Shown piece by piece: positions 10,855 through 23,400 of a DNA stretch of 64,000 bases (positions within the stretch are counted from its first letter, which is position 1; the number at the start of each line of letters is the position of its first letter). Source of the DNA: Charina bottae (taxonomy: Eukaryota; Chordata; Lepidosauria; Squamata; Charinaidae). Position numbers and translations under genes: made by a program. Location: NCBI GenBank assembly GCA_023362775.1, contig JALMGJ010000018.1, positions 21,495,105 to 21,559,104 of the forward strand. The letters run 5' to 3'. The notes beneath the pieces are model-generated. The model was not told the origin of the DNA and did not search any database. It saw only the letters and a program-made list of their open reading frames with translations.

Positions 10855-11269
10855 GATAGATGAATAAATGGAACTCCCTCCCTGCAAAGCTCTACCACTT
10901 TTTTTTAATCAATGAAAAATAAAGAGCATGCCAGCAAGGATCCTGGAAGTGCTGTGAAGATTTTAAGCAAATCTGTTGCCAACCTGTATTCTCACTGTCA
11001 CACTTAAAAATCAACGGTTGGGTTTGCAAAATTCATCTAACAAGTTACAGAATGAATCCATTTCCTGAGTTTCCACAATATATTAAACTAGACATGAACA
11101 ATTAAGGTGGGCTCACATCTCAGGTGCTAAAGCAGGTAAAGGTAAAGTCAAGGTTAGAAATAATCAGCTTTCACATGTCTGGTGAATGTCAGGGCTAGAG
11201 TTTTCACACCCCTGGTTAAGCATGAGAAGGGAACCCCAACCGAGCCCTTCCCCCTTCCAGATATACTGA

Positions 11270-11345
11270 TTTCAACTCCCAGAATTCTCCAGCCAGTGTG
11301 GCTTTTACTGAGGATTCTGGAAATTGAAGCCGACATACCGGGAGA
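11270..11345. mobile_element. Diverged palindromic MITE remnant
   Basis: TTTCAACTCCCAGAATTCTCC and GGATTCTGGAAATTGAAG face each other, matching the core of the CAGGG hAT-type family, but the termini are lost. Confidence 0.55.
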
Positions 11346-14300
11346 GCATCCAAACTGGAAAATGCAATGTCCTTGTTGTTGCCTGATACGCTTGCCAGAT
11401 TGAGATGAAATCATCATCATAATTTTAAAAAACGCAAAGAAGTAATTTGTTTTGAGAAAAGGGAATATCCCATTAGATGCCTCCAACGATTCCTTGAAGG
11501 AGGAGATCCAGTCTCTGTTCTAAGAAACTCTGCATTTAAGTCCAAGACTTTCAGAGATGCGTTGATTAGAATTTCTAAACGTGATTCCAGAAAGATGATG
11601 TTCATTTTTACTGCAGGCGTGTGAAGAAAGCTGTTCCCAAACCAGGCAAGTAATCTCAAACCCTGATATTTTCCAACTTTGCTGAAGCGACAGAGCATTT
11701 TCACAGCTCGAAAAGTGTAACAGCTGACTCCGAAGACCTCTTACAGGACACGTTTCGCTGCCCCAGATCAGGCCTTTGACTCCACCGTTGCACGCTCTCA
11801 CCACCGCTGGGCAGCAAAGCTGTTAATGTCCACCCGGCAGTAGGACGGCCGCAAAGCTGTTTGGCCACTGGACCTTCCAGGCCGGCAATGTGCCAGGGGC
11901 AGGCACGGTCGCCTCCTCCCGCTGTCTGGCTCCCAGTTGCGCCGCGGTGCCCTTTCGCTGCTCATTTCCGGGGGCGGCTGCAAAGCTACTTCTCGTGGTG
12001 TCCTTCTGTTTCAATAGCCGTGAACACAAGAGCAGCCAGAGTTAGGAGAAGGGCAGGCTGTTGAGCCCATGCCCCTCTCGTTAAGGTTGAGGGCGGGCGG
12101 GCGGGCTGACTGGGCCAGAGCAGTTCGTGGCCTCACCGGTGTTGGAGAGCAGAGGGTTTTATCCAGGGGGGGAAATGGGGAGAGACAGATTGAGAGGGAA
12201 GCACAATATTTTCCCCCCTCCAAGATCACAGGGAGCGAATGAAGCAGGTGTGCGGCCTCTTTGGGTCCGCCGCTTTCAATCCAAAATCCGAAGCCCTCCG
12301 CCTCGTCTGAGGAATGGGTGGGGTCTCCTCTCTCACTCCCATTCCAGAAAGGGTGAACTTGGGGCTGCAGGGCTCCGTTGGGAAACCGGACAGCTGGATC
12401 TGCAGATCGGAAGCTGGAAAGAAAGGAAGCCGGAGGTTGCCTGGAAAGATGTCGGTCGGTCCTGGCCTCATCCCATACAACGAAGAAGAACTTAACAACC
12501 GCAGCAGCAGCCACCGCAACAATGGAGCTCTGTCTCTTCCTCTCCTCTTCTGGGAAGAAGAACCCGTTTCCCCACCCAGAGAGATGCCTTTCAGTCTTTC
12601 CCTGACATTTGAGAGGGTGAGAAAGCAAAGGGTTAGGTTGCCAGCCGTTTAGTTCCTATGGTTACAGGGCTAAGAAACCGTGGAAAACAGGTTCTCCAAA
12701 GCTTTGGGGCGCTGCAACCAACTGCATGCTCTAGAATTCATGAATGTTAATAACTCATTTACTTATAACACTAATAATTAATTGGGCTCAAACCAGGCCC
12801 TGCCAAGTCTTGCAACGAATGAGGGCACCAGAGGTCACTGCTGCTTCTCATCCTCTGTTAACAGCCCTAATGGGGCGGTGATACATCCCGGATATCAATT
12901 AACACATCCCCAATTACCCATTTAGTTATCCCGCAGTCCTAGGCTGCCTGCCTGCCTGCCTGCTGACTCTTTGCGTTCCTGTCCCATTAAAACCACATGC
13001 CTCTAACAACAGAGCCATTTTGGGGTCCCGAGACTTTCCCTGAAAGAACAACATCGTAGAATAGGCAGTAATCCTAGGGGGGGCTCTCTAAATTAGAAGA
13101 ACAGTTGTTTTATAGCTGGCTGTTTTGTGCGGTTTAATAAGAGTGAATAAAATCGGTACTGACTTTTAATTCATCTCTTCTTCCAACAGAGAAAAGTTAT
13201 CCAAAGAACATTTCCAATAGAGCAGCAGGCAAACGTGCTACGTAGCTAAAGGGAATGTCCACTTCGCTCCAATGTGGAATGTCAAGACTCAGGAGCATCC
13301 GTGGGTGCGTGCCAAAAAAAGTCAGGATGGCTGCCGTGATGGCGAGGTTGCAACCACCATCTTGACTTTTGGGGTCCCCCCCCCCCACTGGAACAATCCA
13401 GTGAGTCGATCCTTGCTCAATAATGAAGAAGACAGAAGTCTTGTAAATAAGGTTGGCTTCGTGTTCCCCACGCAGTTCCTACTGTTCCCTGCCAGTAATT
13501 AAGAACACTAATTCTCATGGTGCTAATTTCTGTCAGGTACTTATGAAAAATGCATTTCTCTCTCCCCAGGAGTTGACAGCAAGCAAGAACATATCTGGGT
13601 GACAGGGCACTAAAAGGAACGATAGAAGTTCTGGTTACCATGGTTTTCCACTGCTAGTCTTAAGGTTGCTAGATGAAACCATGCTCCCTTTATTAAAGCA
13701 AATAATTAAAGATATCCCAACAACAACATGTCTTCCCTTGTGTTAGAACAATCTTCTTCTGCAAACATCCTCCTTTGTCATGCATTGGACAACAGGGAAG
13801 ATTTTCCCACTGTATGCAACTCCTTAATTATCAACAGGGTGAGTAATATTGATCCATCCAGGTTAAACAATCTTGCATTGACATCCCAAAACAGCTTTAT
13901 AAGGGCTGGGGCCTAGTTTTGGTTCATTGTGGTTACTCTATTGTCATGGCAACCTTATCCTTTATCAAAATCTTCTACTCCAGAATTTGAATTGAGGCCA
14001 AAAGTGCAAAGGACTGAATGAAAGGAAGAGAAAGGAAAATAGGGGCTGATGTTTATATCCATGTTTCTATCCTGAACTAGAGGATGACAAAGGAAAACTT
14101 AGCTATGAAGAACAGTCCAAAAAATGTGAGGAGCGGGTCTTTTTTTTATCGTTTTCTGACTAAAACCATTCACTAGGTTATCAAATCTGGGCTGCAAAAA
14201 TCTGGAACGCCTCTAGATAGCAGCAAAGCATTTCCTCTCCTAGTCCCTGCATCTGGTAGCCCTTCCATGCACCAATGTAAGCATGACCCCAGTGACTTCC

Positions 14301-15367
14301 TGTGAGTGCTCCAGTTAATAGAATAAGTGGCATGTTTCCTTAATGATGTGCAAATATGTTGAAATCTGAGCCTTGACAAATGCTCCTGCCTTTGTTAAAA
14401 AGGAAAAGGGGAGGGGGTGTCTGTATTTTTATGCTTTGATGTACAATTTGTAGATGATTCGATATACTGTTATATCGGACTTTGGAAAATGAAGATAGAC
14501 CAGAATCAAGTGGAGGAAGGAAATATAAGCCACAAATACTTCCCAATAAAGACACTCAAGTGCATTGGGAATTAAAGCAGACAGAGGAATGACAAGAGGA
14601 ATGGTAAAAACGTGCTCTTTTAAAAAGCAAACTTGAAAAAACAATAAGCTCATAGCACCTTTGAGGCAAGCAGTTTCATATCCTTTGCTCTTTCATGGAT
14701 GATGCCCCTCTTCTCTCCCTTGCTCTGATGCTCAACACCACAAGATCTCCATAACATCGTTCAACACAGCAGCGGTGCACCCGGATTGCTGGCGGCTGCC
14801 CAGAGATCTTACGTGGGGTCACTTGTGCCAATCAGCCCCCCTTTGGAGTGGCTTTAGGGACGAGAAAGCAGAGCCCCAAAGGGACTGAACCAGAAACGGA
14901 CCCCAACAGCGCAAGAAAGAGACGTTTCTCTAATCAGGCCGTGTTGTGTGCAAAGAAATCCGTTTTCTTTCGCTTGGGATGGGCTGCGCATTAAAGTATT
15001 ACAAATAGCTCGGAGCAAGCAAGGCTTTCAAGCAGGGAGGGTTGGGCTGGGAAAGGGAAGGTTGGAGCCACGGGAAGCGAGGAGGGGCGGGGGGGGGGGC
15101 TCGGCACAGGCAGGAATGGCAACCTGGAGCTCAGAATATTGAGCTGGCTTTTCTCCTCCCACTCCCCCAATCTTTCTGCTTGCATGGACAGGGCAAACAT
15201 AGAGCTTCAAGGGAAGAAAGTTGTGATGACGGTGGGATCTTCCCTGGCAGTCTGCATCCAACGGGCCAGCTGTCTCCACATCCCCGTAGATGCCAGCTAA
15301 ACACGCAATCACGTCTGGATTCTCATGCTCCTCAGCTGCCGCCCCAGCCTTTACTGAAAAGGAAGCC
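11346..15367. other. Long unique-looking non-coding stretch
   Basis: About 4 kb with almost no interspersed repeats. 11820-12130 is locally richer in CpG. 12720-13190 has several TAATTA/AATTAA-type words and looks like candidate conserved non-coding sequence. No exon could be supported. Confidence 0.4.
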
Positions 15368-15379
15368 AGTGAGGCCGTT

Positions 15380-15749
15380 GTCTATGAAGGTTCTCAGTCA
15401 TCCAGGTGGAACAGTCTGTGGCTTGAATCATGTCAACTGGATTTCTATTTTCTTAGTGGAAACGTTTCACTCCTTATCCAAGGAGCTTCTTCAGTCTGAG
15501 TAAAGTTAGTAAGGGAATCCTTAAATATGTTTCTAGGCTGGCTGTGTGACCTTGCACCTGGGGCTAGGTCATGGTTATTTTTGAGATGTTTGTTTCTAAG
15601 TCCCTTTATCATCTAAAGGAGGATCGTTAAGATTACCCTGCTGCTGTTGAGCTTGTGAAATGGTCTTAATCTTCCTAGGCACAGAAGACAAAGCAGGAAG
15701 GAAGATAGGGGAAAGGTTATGCCTGAGGCCCCCACCTCTATTCTATTCT
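15380..15749 (-). mobile_element. Short Penelope-like element with hammerhead-like core
   Basis: A 12-bp duplication AGTGAGGCCGTT (15368-15379 and 15750-15761) defines a 370-bp insertion. On the minus strand it contains CTGAAGA (15488-15494), a 6-bp stem CTCCTT/AAGGAG with 4-nt loop, and GAAAC (GAAA at 15465-15468). This is followed by TCCAGTTGACATGATTCAAG and a terminus ending CCTTCATAGAC. A second copy of this family is at 52254-52352. No coding part is seen. The Penelope assignment comes from family resemblance. Confidence 0.75.
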
Positions 15750-15919
15750 AGTGAGGCCGTTATTTTCCCTCAGCAGCATCTTGACTTTCCCTCAGCGAGC
15801 CCCCCATTTGCAGCTCTTGCCCACCCCATAGAGTAGTGTTGCTTTTGTCCACCTGCAAGTTGCTCACACGGGCAGCCTCAGGACACCCAGGCCAGGTTGG
15901 TGCAGCACATGAAACTAGA

Positions 15920-15990
15920 CCGCCCAGAGTCCCCTCTGGAAATGGGGGGAGATGGGCGGTGATATAAGTTAGAAATATAAATAAATGAAT
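15920..15990 (+). mobile_element. LINE (L2-type) 3' terminus
   Basis: It reads GACCGCCCAGAGTCCCCTCT then GGGGGGAGATGGGCGGTGATA and an AAATAAATGAATAAAT tail, the same terminus as at 53.8 kb. Confidence 0.75.
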
Positions 15991-15998
15991 AAATAGAT

Positions 15999-16124
15999 CA
16001 GTGTTTTTCAAACTTGGAAACTTGAAGACGTGTGGACTTCAGCTCCCAGAATTCCCCAGCCAGCCATGCAATTCTGGGAGTTGAAGTCCACGCATCTTCA
16101 AGTTGCCAAGTTTGAAAAACACTG
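15999..16124. mobile_element. Palindromic hAT-type MITE, copy C
   Basis: The hairpin begins CAGTGTTTTTCAAACTTGG and ends in the complement; the flanking octamers AAATAGAT and GACTAGAT agree at 6 of 8 positions. It inserted at the very end of the LINE tail before it. Confidence 0.85.
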
Positions 16125-16444
16125 GACTAGATGAGCGCAGAGCTGGGTGTTTGTCATTCAGCAGCCTTGGCTTCTTATCTTGTGGGAAGGCGGCCATGGT
16201 GGTAGAGATGGAACAAACCTGTTTTTGTGGCTTGTTCATAGTTTTGTTAGCCCAGGTTCAGGAGGTTGAATATTGTTCAGTTTTGCCCCAAGTAGTGACT
16301 TCCTCAGAAGGTCTCAGCAGGCTTGGACGGTCGTGTCTCCACAAAGGGCCGTTTCGGAAGTGGGTTTCGGGGGCTTTAAAAAGGGCAAAGTGGGTGCCCG
16401 TTCAGGGAGCCATTTGTGCCTTACAATCCCCAAACCCTCAACAT

Positions 16445-16510
16445 GCTGCCTGGGGAATTCTGGGAGTTGAAGTCCACGAGTCTTCAAGTTGCCAAGGTTG
16501 AGAAACGCTG
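16445..16510. mobile_element. Half of the palindromic hAT-type MITE
   Basis: It contains GGGGAATTCTGGGAGTTGAAG to GAGAAACGCTG; no left arm. Confidence 0.75.
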
Positions 16511-17325
16511 GTTTACAAGGTGGTGGATCATGACCCCTGGCCCACGGAAGGCCTTGAGACAGCCACCCAGGGCTGCAAAATCAAGCGGAAGTGTAAGCAG
16601 GCGCCGCGGCTATTCATAACCCAGCTCCTTTTGGGGCTCAAAGGATTTCCTGCCCTATTTTCCTTAGAGAAAGAAGCCGCTTTGGAAGAGATGCTGGCGA
16701 GGAGGAGGAGGAGGTGAGCGGATCTTCCACGCCAGGAAAGGCGGTTCGCCCATGCGTGATGTCCAGAACAGGACCTGCAAATTAATGTTGGTATTTATAA
16801 CCCATCTCATTATCATCCCCAGCATGACATCGCAGATGGAGCATGAAAGGCGATTTTTAAAAATCAATCCCTTCAGCTTCCTCTGTGATTAGCTTTTTTA
16901 AAAGGTAGCAGAATTGTGGGCAGGTGGGGGGGGGGGAAGCAAATATTTTAAAATATACGTTTTCTTTAAAAAAAGGAAAAGGGAGCCCACCATAAACGAT
17001 GCTCTCTCTGCCTGACCTGGCTCACTCACGCTAAAGCCCTGTGTGCAAAGTCCATTTGAGTTCAACCAGGATGGACAATGAAGAAATTATATGCTTGATT
17101 CCTCTGTCCGATCTTCCTTTTAATCTCCAATATTAGAGATTGCTCTAATTGGTTTTCACAAGCAAATAAAGGCTACATTGCTGCTGCAAATGAGAAAATA
17201 AATGTCTGATGTCTTAGAAAAGGAAGAGTGGGTGCTCTTTTAAAACTCTTTGTTGCAGGAATATACAGTATTAGCCTTAGCAAGACATATACTGTAGTAC
17301 TTAAGAAGCAAGTGCCATTGCAAAT

Positions 17326-17388
17326 TATATATATACACATACGCATACGCATACACATACACATACACACACATACACACATACATAC

Positions 17389-17441
<53 letters not shown>

Positions 17442-17454
17442 CTGTATATATATA

Positions 17455-17508
<54 letters not shown>

Positions 17509-17509
17509 T
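17326..17509. repeat. Mixed (AT)n/(AC)n/(GT)n microsatellite
   Basis: It runs ATACGC, ACACAT, a TATATA block, (AC)n, TATATA around TACTGTATA, then (GT)n. The change from AC to GT makes the array an inverted repeat able to fold back on itself. Confidence 0.95.
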
Positions 17510-17708
17510 CAATCATGTCCTGGACAAGTCCCTGCAGTTTTCTTGGCAAGGTTTTTCAGAAGTGGTTTGCCATTGCCTCCTTCCTGGGGCTGAGAGAGAG
17601 TGACTGGCCCAGGGTCACCCAGCTGGCTTCGTGCCTAAGGTGGGACTAGAACTCACGGTCTCCCAGTTTCTAGCCTGGTGCCTTAACCACGACACCAAAC
17701 TGGCTCTC
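17510..17708 (-). mobile_element. Second tRNA-derived SINE family, copy 1
   Basis: On the minus strand it starts GAGCCAGTTTGGTGTCGTGG with an A-box-like segment, then a B-box-like GAGTTCTAGTCCC, and a body ending ACTGCAGGGACTTGTCC. A second copy is at 27557-27771. The family is distinct from the ACCTTTACCTTT-tailed SINE. Confidence 0.8.
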
Positions 17709-17941
17709 TATAATATATATACTGTAGGATGTACTAAAATGTCAGGTCCCATAGACAATTTATTATATAAATTACATGGAATGTTCACATTGGCTGCCGT
17801 TGCCTTCTAAACACTTCCTTACTCAATGGATGCATGACCTTTGAGCATTCCTAAGTCCAGTAACATTTTCTTTGAAAAAAAATTAATAAAATTAATAAAA
17901 TATATTGTGATTGGTCTATGGGGCCTGACTTTTGGTACATC

Positions 17942-17977
17942 GTATGTATGTATGTATGTATGTATGTATGTATGTAT
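17942..17977 (+). repeat. (GTAT)n microsatellite
   Basis: Nine tandem GTAT units. Confidence 0.95.
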
Positions 17978-19177
17978 CAACTTATTATAGTCTGATGTGC
18001 AGTGAGAAAATATCAATGATGGCGAAGTATTGAAATTTCAAACGTTTTGATACTTGTGATCTGGGAAAAGCCTGGTGTTGATATATGGATGGTTTGTGGT
18101 GAGATGTCCCCTCCGTGCCCCACCAGCAATTGGCCATCCAGGCTGTGAATTATGGGAACTGTATTCCAGCACAACATCAGGACCAGTTGGGGAAAGTCAA
18201 GATGGCAGGATGCAGTGTCTCAAGCAGCAGATGGCTTTTTTTAGCAGGATGGTTAAAAAGAAGTTCACGTCTAAACGCTTCTACTATGGCTGTGAAGTGC
18301 TAGAATGGAATTGGGACCTTCTGCATCCAGAGTAGGGGCGTTCCTCTGGAGTTCTTTTCACACCCTATCCGGGGGGGGGGGGGGGCGGTGGCTGCCAACC
18401 AGGGACTACACAGAACTGGGAGAAACACAGAAGGGCGTACGTTGGATCGGAAGCTGCACGCTGGAATTCCTTGGTTGGGACCCACAAGGGAGAGCGAGAT
18501 TGAGAGACAAATAAGTCCAATCAATTAGCTCCAAATTCAGCTGAAAAGGACGCATTTTATTAGACCCTGAAATTAGTTTAGAGATGGGAATGGAAATGAA
18601 CTCATTACCAGGGATGATAACACTAATCAACTCCCACAGCTGGAGAACTCAGCGCAAAGGGCAAAAGGGCTGCACTGTTTTCTCTGCCCCCTCCCTGTCC
18701 CTGCGTGGAGCAGAGCCCAAACCTCAGCAGAAATTTGGGGTGCCCGAGGAGGAGGAGGCGGGGGAAAGGGGCTCCGCACTAGATCCATCAACGCATTACG
18801 CAACCTGTTGCACAGTGGAAGTTGCAAACCTTGACCGAAACTTGGTACTGAAACATAACTGCGCAGTGATGGCGCTACAACTACCACATTGCATTTTGTC
18901 TCTCACACCCAGGAGCCCCAACCTGTGCGGTGCCACACTTGAAGTCTGCATACTAAAAGGTGAGGGCGTTGTGGATTTCACTTTTCCACATTTCTCATAT
19001 TCCTGACCCTCTGCATCAATCTAATTTCTACAGTTGTTTATGGATTTTGGAGGGGGGAAAATCTGATTAGAATCTGTACATATTTTCACTTTGCTGGCAA
19101 CACAATTTTCCCTAATGCCACACAATGTTGCATTGCATGAACAATACCTTGATAAACAAACACTTTGGATACAATGT
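17978..19177. other. Non-coding, nothing recognised
   Basis: It contains a poly-G run near 18371-18384. The 140-codon frame at 18584-19006 has no family resemblance. Confidence 0.5.
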
Positions 19178-19697
19178 ATTGTCGAAGGCTTTCACGGCCG
19201 GAGTTCAATGGCTGTTGTGGGTCTTCCGGGCTGTGTGGCCGTGTTCTGGAAGTTGTGGTTCCTAACGTTTCGCCAGCATCTGTGGCCGGCATCTTGCACA
19301 GACAGAAGCGATCTCTCTGTGCCCAGGTAGAGTGGCAATGTTTGTTTTCTATTTATAGAGCTAAGTTATAGGAGATTAGGTCGGGTTTTTTGTTGTGTTG
19401 AAATGTTAACGAGTGGCTGATGAGCGTGATTAGCATGTTCATTGTGAGAAGTATTCCCATGTCCTGGTGGTTGAGCTGAGTTCGTTGACCTTTTGCAGGC
19501 TGTGTTTTTCAGGACTGGTAGCCAGGTTTTGCTAATTTTTAGACTTTCTTCTTTTTTATTGTAACTGTGCTGGTGTTTGTGAATTTCAATGGCTTCTCTG
19601 TATAATCTGGTGTAGTGGCTTTTGGTGTTCTCCAGTATTTCTGTGTTTTCAAATAGGATTTTGTGTCCCGTTTGCTTGAGAGCATGTTCCGCTACTG
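19178..19697 (-). mobile_element. Penelope-like retroelement 3' end with GIY-YIG domain fragment
   Basis: The minus strand is open for about 110 codons down to a TAA at 19366-19368. The reading starts SVAEHALKQTGHKI and continues LYREAIEIHKH, KISKTWLP and QKTRPNLL, matching the C-terminal endonuclease end of Penelope-like elements as I recall them. The noncoding end then holds a GATGCTGGCGAAACGTTAGG segment and terminates near 19178. The reverse transcriptase is missing, so the copy is 5'-truncated and non-autonomous. Confidence 0.75.
19366..19697 (-). pseudogene. Truncated Penelope-like C-terminal ORF (GIY-YIG region)
   Basis: About 110 residues with an EH...GHKI...RLYREAIEIHKH pattern and a lysine-rich tail. 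No start codon, RT palm or upstream half is present. It would have supplied the endonuclease that nicks target DNA; here it is dead for lack of the RT. Confidence 0.7.
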
Positions 19698-20337
19698 AAG
19701 ATTAGCAGAATTCTCCATGTGAGAATTCTCATGTGGTCAGAGGGGAAAAAAATCTGGTATGAGATCTGGCCATGCTGAAACAAGAGATCAGTGGAAACTG
19801 GGCCTCCCTATCCAGCCCATTGTATAGCTCAGGTGGGGGAAAGAGGAAAAGAATTTGAACGTTGTTGATTTCGCCAGAAATGAGGCTCACAATTAATACA
19901 CAGTAGCTGCTGGAATTCTTTCCTAGTGGCTTCTTAGCTTTTCTATGCTCCACTACTTTCCCACATGGCTGGAAAGAGAGAATGACAGACACCTTTGGCA
20001 AGAGAGGTGCCTTAATCGCAGAATGTCTGCTTGCACACACAAGGCCACAGTTCAGCTGGTGCCATCTTCTTTTGGGACTAGGAGTGACCCTTGAATCTTT
20101 CCAAAAGCCACTTTTAGCAAGGATAAGCAGCGCTGACTGTTGTGTTGCGCTGGTGGTCCTTGGGACAACTTTCTATCTTTCTGTCTTCCCAAGTGGGGCT
20201 CTGAAATATATTCCACCTCTCAGTCATTCCTTCAACACTTAGCAAAAGTATTGGACCCCAGGCCGATACGGAACCGATTAAATGGTTGATTTAGAGTGTG
20301 TCTGTTGCCACCGGGGTGGGTGGGGAGGATTTATTGT

Positions 20338-20450
20338 TTTTTCCCTTGTATTATTGGTTTTTAATTCTGTAAGCCGCCCGGAGTCACTGTGTGTGATTTG
20401 GGCAGCCATATAAATTTATTTAATAAAATAAAATAAAAATAACGCTTAGT
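20338..20450 (+). mobile_element. LINE 3' end with AAATAAAATAAAA tail
   Basis: TTTTTAATTCTGTAAGCCGC followed by CCGGAGTCACTG and an AT-rich AAATAAAAT tail, the usual end of squamate L2-type or CR1-like LINEs. Confidence 0.65.
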
Positions 20451-23400
20451 AGCGGATCTGGCCTTCCTTTCCAGCCTGCTTGCCAGTGGGGTGTAGCATC
20501 AATGCAAGTGAAGCCCTCTGGAAAATCACGCCCCCCATCTTACCTGCACGATGTGTTATGAGGTCAGCCTGTTTCACCAGTGGGGTGATGGCTCGGGTAT
20601 TTTTGCGTTGCACTTTCCCCCCTTTTCAGTTAAGAGCCACAGAGAAAGTGAAGAATAAGAACCACAGAGAAAGAGTGAAGCCGACAGAGGAAGGAAGGAA
20701 GGAAGGAGGGTCCAACGGGGACGTTTCTTCTTCCACCGACAGGCATGTAGGGACACAGGAACTATAAGTGATGCAACTGTGTGCAAGGAAATATGCTTTA
20801 ATAATTAATTCCATCGAAAGCATGGAGATTAAAAATTTAAAGCCAACTAAACTGGGGAAATCAGAAGCTCAGTCTTGCTTCTCTTTGCATTCCTATAACT
20901 GATTACTTATGATACAGATAGGTTTCCACCAAGATCACAGAAATAGAGAGGCGGTATATAAACTCGTTTCTGTCATTAATTAAGTTCCTTTTTTTCATGT
21001 AACTTTATTAAGATTTTAATAAAGAAAGATAAAAACTAATATCTAGAATAAAGAAAAGAGACAAAGAGACAAAGCCAAAAGTGGAGAAAAATATAAAAAT
21101 ACATATAAAATATAAAGAAGTAGCTTCCGATTTTCTTTACAGCACTTACAAGTATAAATTTGCCTCTTACTCTATGGTTACAGCATAACTTTCATTTATG
21201 GCAAGTCTGAAATGGCAAGTCCAGAAAGAGACACACCCAGGAAGGCAGCCAGAAATGTGCTTTTGTCTCTTACTTCAAGGGTTAGTACGTTGCCGCCGTC
21301 TTGGCCATCTTTAGAAGCCAACTGGGATTCCACCCCCTTGGTTGAGCAGCCACCTTTTTCCACCACAAAGACCGAAGCCGCTTTCCCAGGAGAACAATGT
21401 TCCTTCTCTTTGGACCCTGTCACTGAATACAAACCCACGCTGAGATTGTTCTTCTGCTCACATAAAAGTTTGATTGTATTTTTGGCTAGAAAGCTGGAGA
21501 CTTGCTGGATTCTCAATGGAGAGCACCTTGGACTCTTGGAGATGCTGAAAATTAGATTGATTTCTCTTAGACACAATTCCAGGGCTGACTCTGGGTGGCA
21601 AGATTGGCATCGGCGAGCAAAGGATAATGCCTGAGGAATCAGTGAGATGGTTGATGTGATAGGAATTGAATGAAATGGCTGTACATCAATTTCCTCTGGG
21701 TTTTAGACTGAGCCCAGCTGAACTCACTCAAGAATTGTGCCTGGAATGGGAAAGAGGACATTTAAATCTCAGCTGCTCTGGATGGTTAGATGGCTTCTGT
21801 GGGACCTGTGAAAGCAAGAGGGGGGGGGAGGAAATCAGTGTAGAGCGCTGAGGCGGGGCTTCATCATGGGCCCTCTCTAAATCCCCCAATCCTAGCAGGG
21901 CACCATCATTCTTTGTTCTGCCATTTCAAATCAACTGAAATGCCCTTCCATGAAGCTCCGTGACTTCGTATTGATCTGGGGCACCATCTTATCCACTCTT
22001 CAGCTCCTCACGACGCCCAGACAGATGCGCTCATGACATCCACAAGCAGACTGCCAGCAAGACATTTGTTTCTTGAACCTGGTATTCATTGTTACCAAAT
22101 ATCTCCATGCTCTCTCTATCCTGATAGTGGGGAGTTTGTGGGTCTCCAGATTTAGCCCAGCATGGGCTTCTCACATTACAGCTCCCTTCTTTCCTGATAC
22201 TAGCCGTTCTGTCAGTCCCCCCCCCCATGTAAACCAGAGCAGGAAACGCACTCCAGCCAAGTCTAGAACTACTTTTATTAAGATGGGCTACTATAACAGA
22301 ATCTAGCAAGTCTGGTTATGCTTTGCTCCCCTCCCCGCTTTCTTATATTCCTGTGAATTAGGGGGATTTCTGTCTGAGATGTTTGTGTGTTCTTTCTTGT
22401 TTTGGACTCAAGCCATATTTAGCTCCTTGTTGCTTTGTTAATGGATTTCTCCTGTCTCTGTCAAAGTCACCCTCTCTACTTCCCACCCATTCCAATATCA
22501 GATGGAGTCCAATCACATCTGGATAATAGCTGGTCCCCTATCTCCAACTTAACCATATACTCTTCTCCCTTTAAGACATCCAAATCTTCCTTTCCCTTAG
22601 TCACCCTGAATTAAGTCTTGCTTGAATGCTGAGGTCCATCTGGTTAATTCTACGACTCCCATCTGCCTACGCGTTATAAATGTGCAATCCTAAGTGGTCT
22701 TGGCAATGCAGGAAGGCTGGGATTACTGATAGAATTAGGACAGGATAGGATGCCACTAAGAACAGCTGATCAGCTGGCAGCAGGGGTACCGCTGTACAAT
22801 CTGGAGGAACGATTCGGTTGACTGCGCATAGATGCTTTGGCATCAGGAACCAGCTTCAGAAGACTTCCTTTTTCTGCATTTCACTGTATCTGCTTAAGTA
22901 CCAGCTCAGCCATCTTTTCATGATGGATGTACCTCAAGGTTTCGCTTCCCAAGACTGAGTGAGTTCAGAACAAATTCCTTCCAGCTGGCACAGAAGAAAT
23001 TGCCTGGAGGCAAAAGATCTTCCTTTCCTATTCCCTTAATTGCAGCAAACATCAGTTTAGTTCCTATGAAAGGCTTGGCTCGCCAAGAGAGCAGCAAATG
23101 ATAGATGGGCGGCCTTGACTAGGCCACTGCGTTTGAAGGCAACGTCCTGAAGACGAAGGCCCTGTGTGTCTGCAGGTGGAGGAAGTCAGCGCTCACCTCT
23201 AAAAGCAGCCGGCAGTTTCCCCAAAGGATAATTGGATGTGTATGCCCAATTTATGATGCTGAAGGCTGGGACCGGCTTAAGGACGGTTTCAGAGGGATTG
23301 CAGCCAATGTGTTGCAGCAAAAGCTACCAAGAATCTTTGGTACCTTCAGGATGAACCCATTTATTATGGCTAAACTTTCTAGGACTACAGGAGGGATGCA

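Noticed and set aside
10387..10898. Poly-FLSF / KERK open frames over the GAAA array
   Set aside because: Pure translation of a microsatellite; the same applies at 137-667, 29089-29347 and 37568-37828.
18371..18384. Poly-G run as a G-quadruplex promoter
   Set aside because: Isolated homopolymer without nearby gene or island; several such runs occur in the window.
19231..19360. Second hammerhead motif in the 19.2 kb Penelope-like copy
   Set aside because: The GGCGAAACG half and a GCCGGC/GCTGGC stem are present, but the CUGANGA half reads TGCAAGA, so this copy looks degraded.
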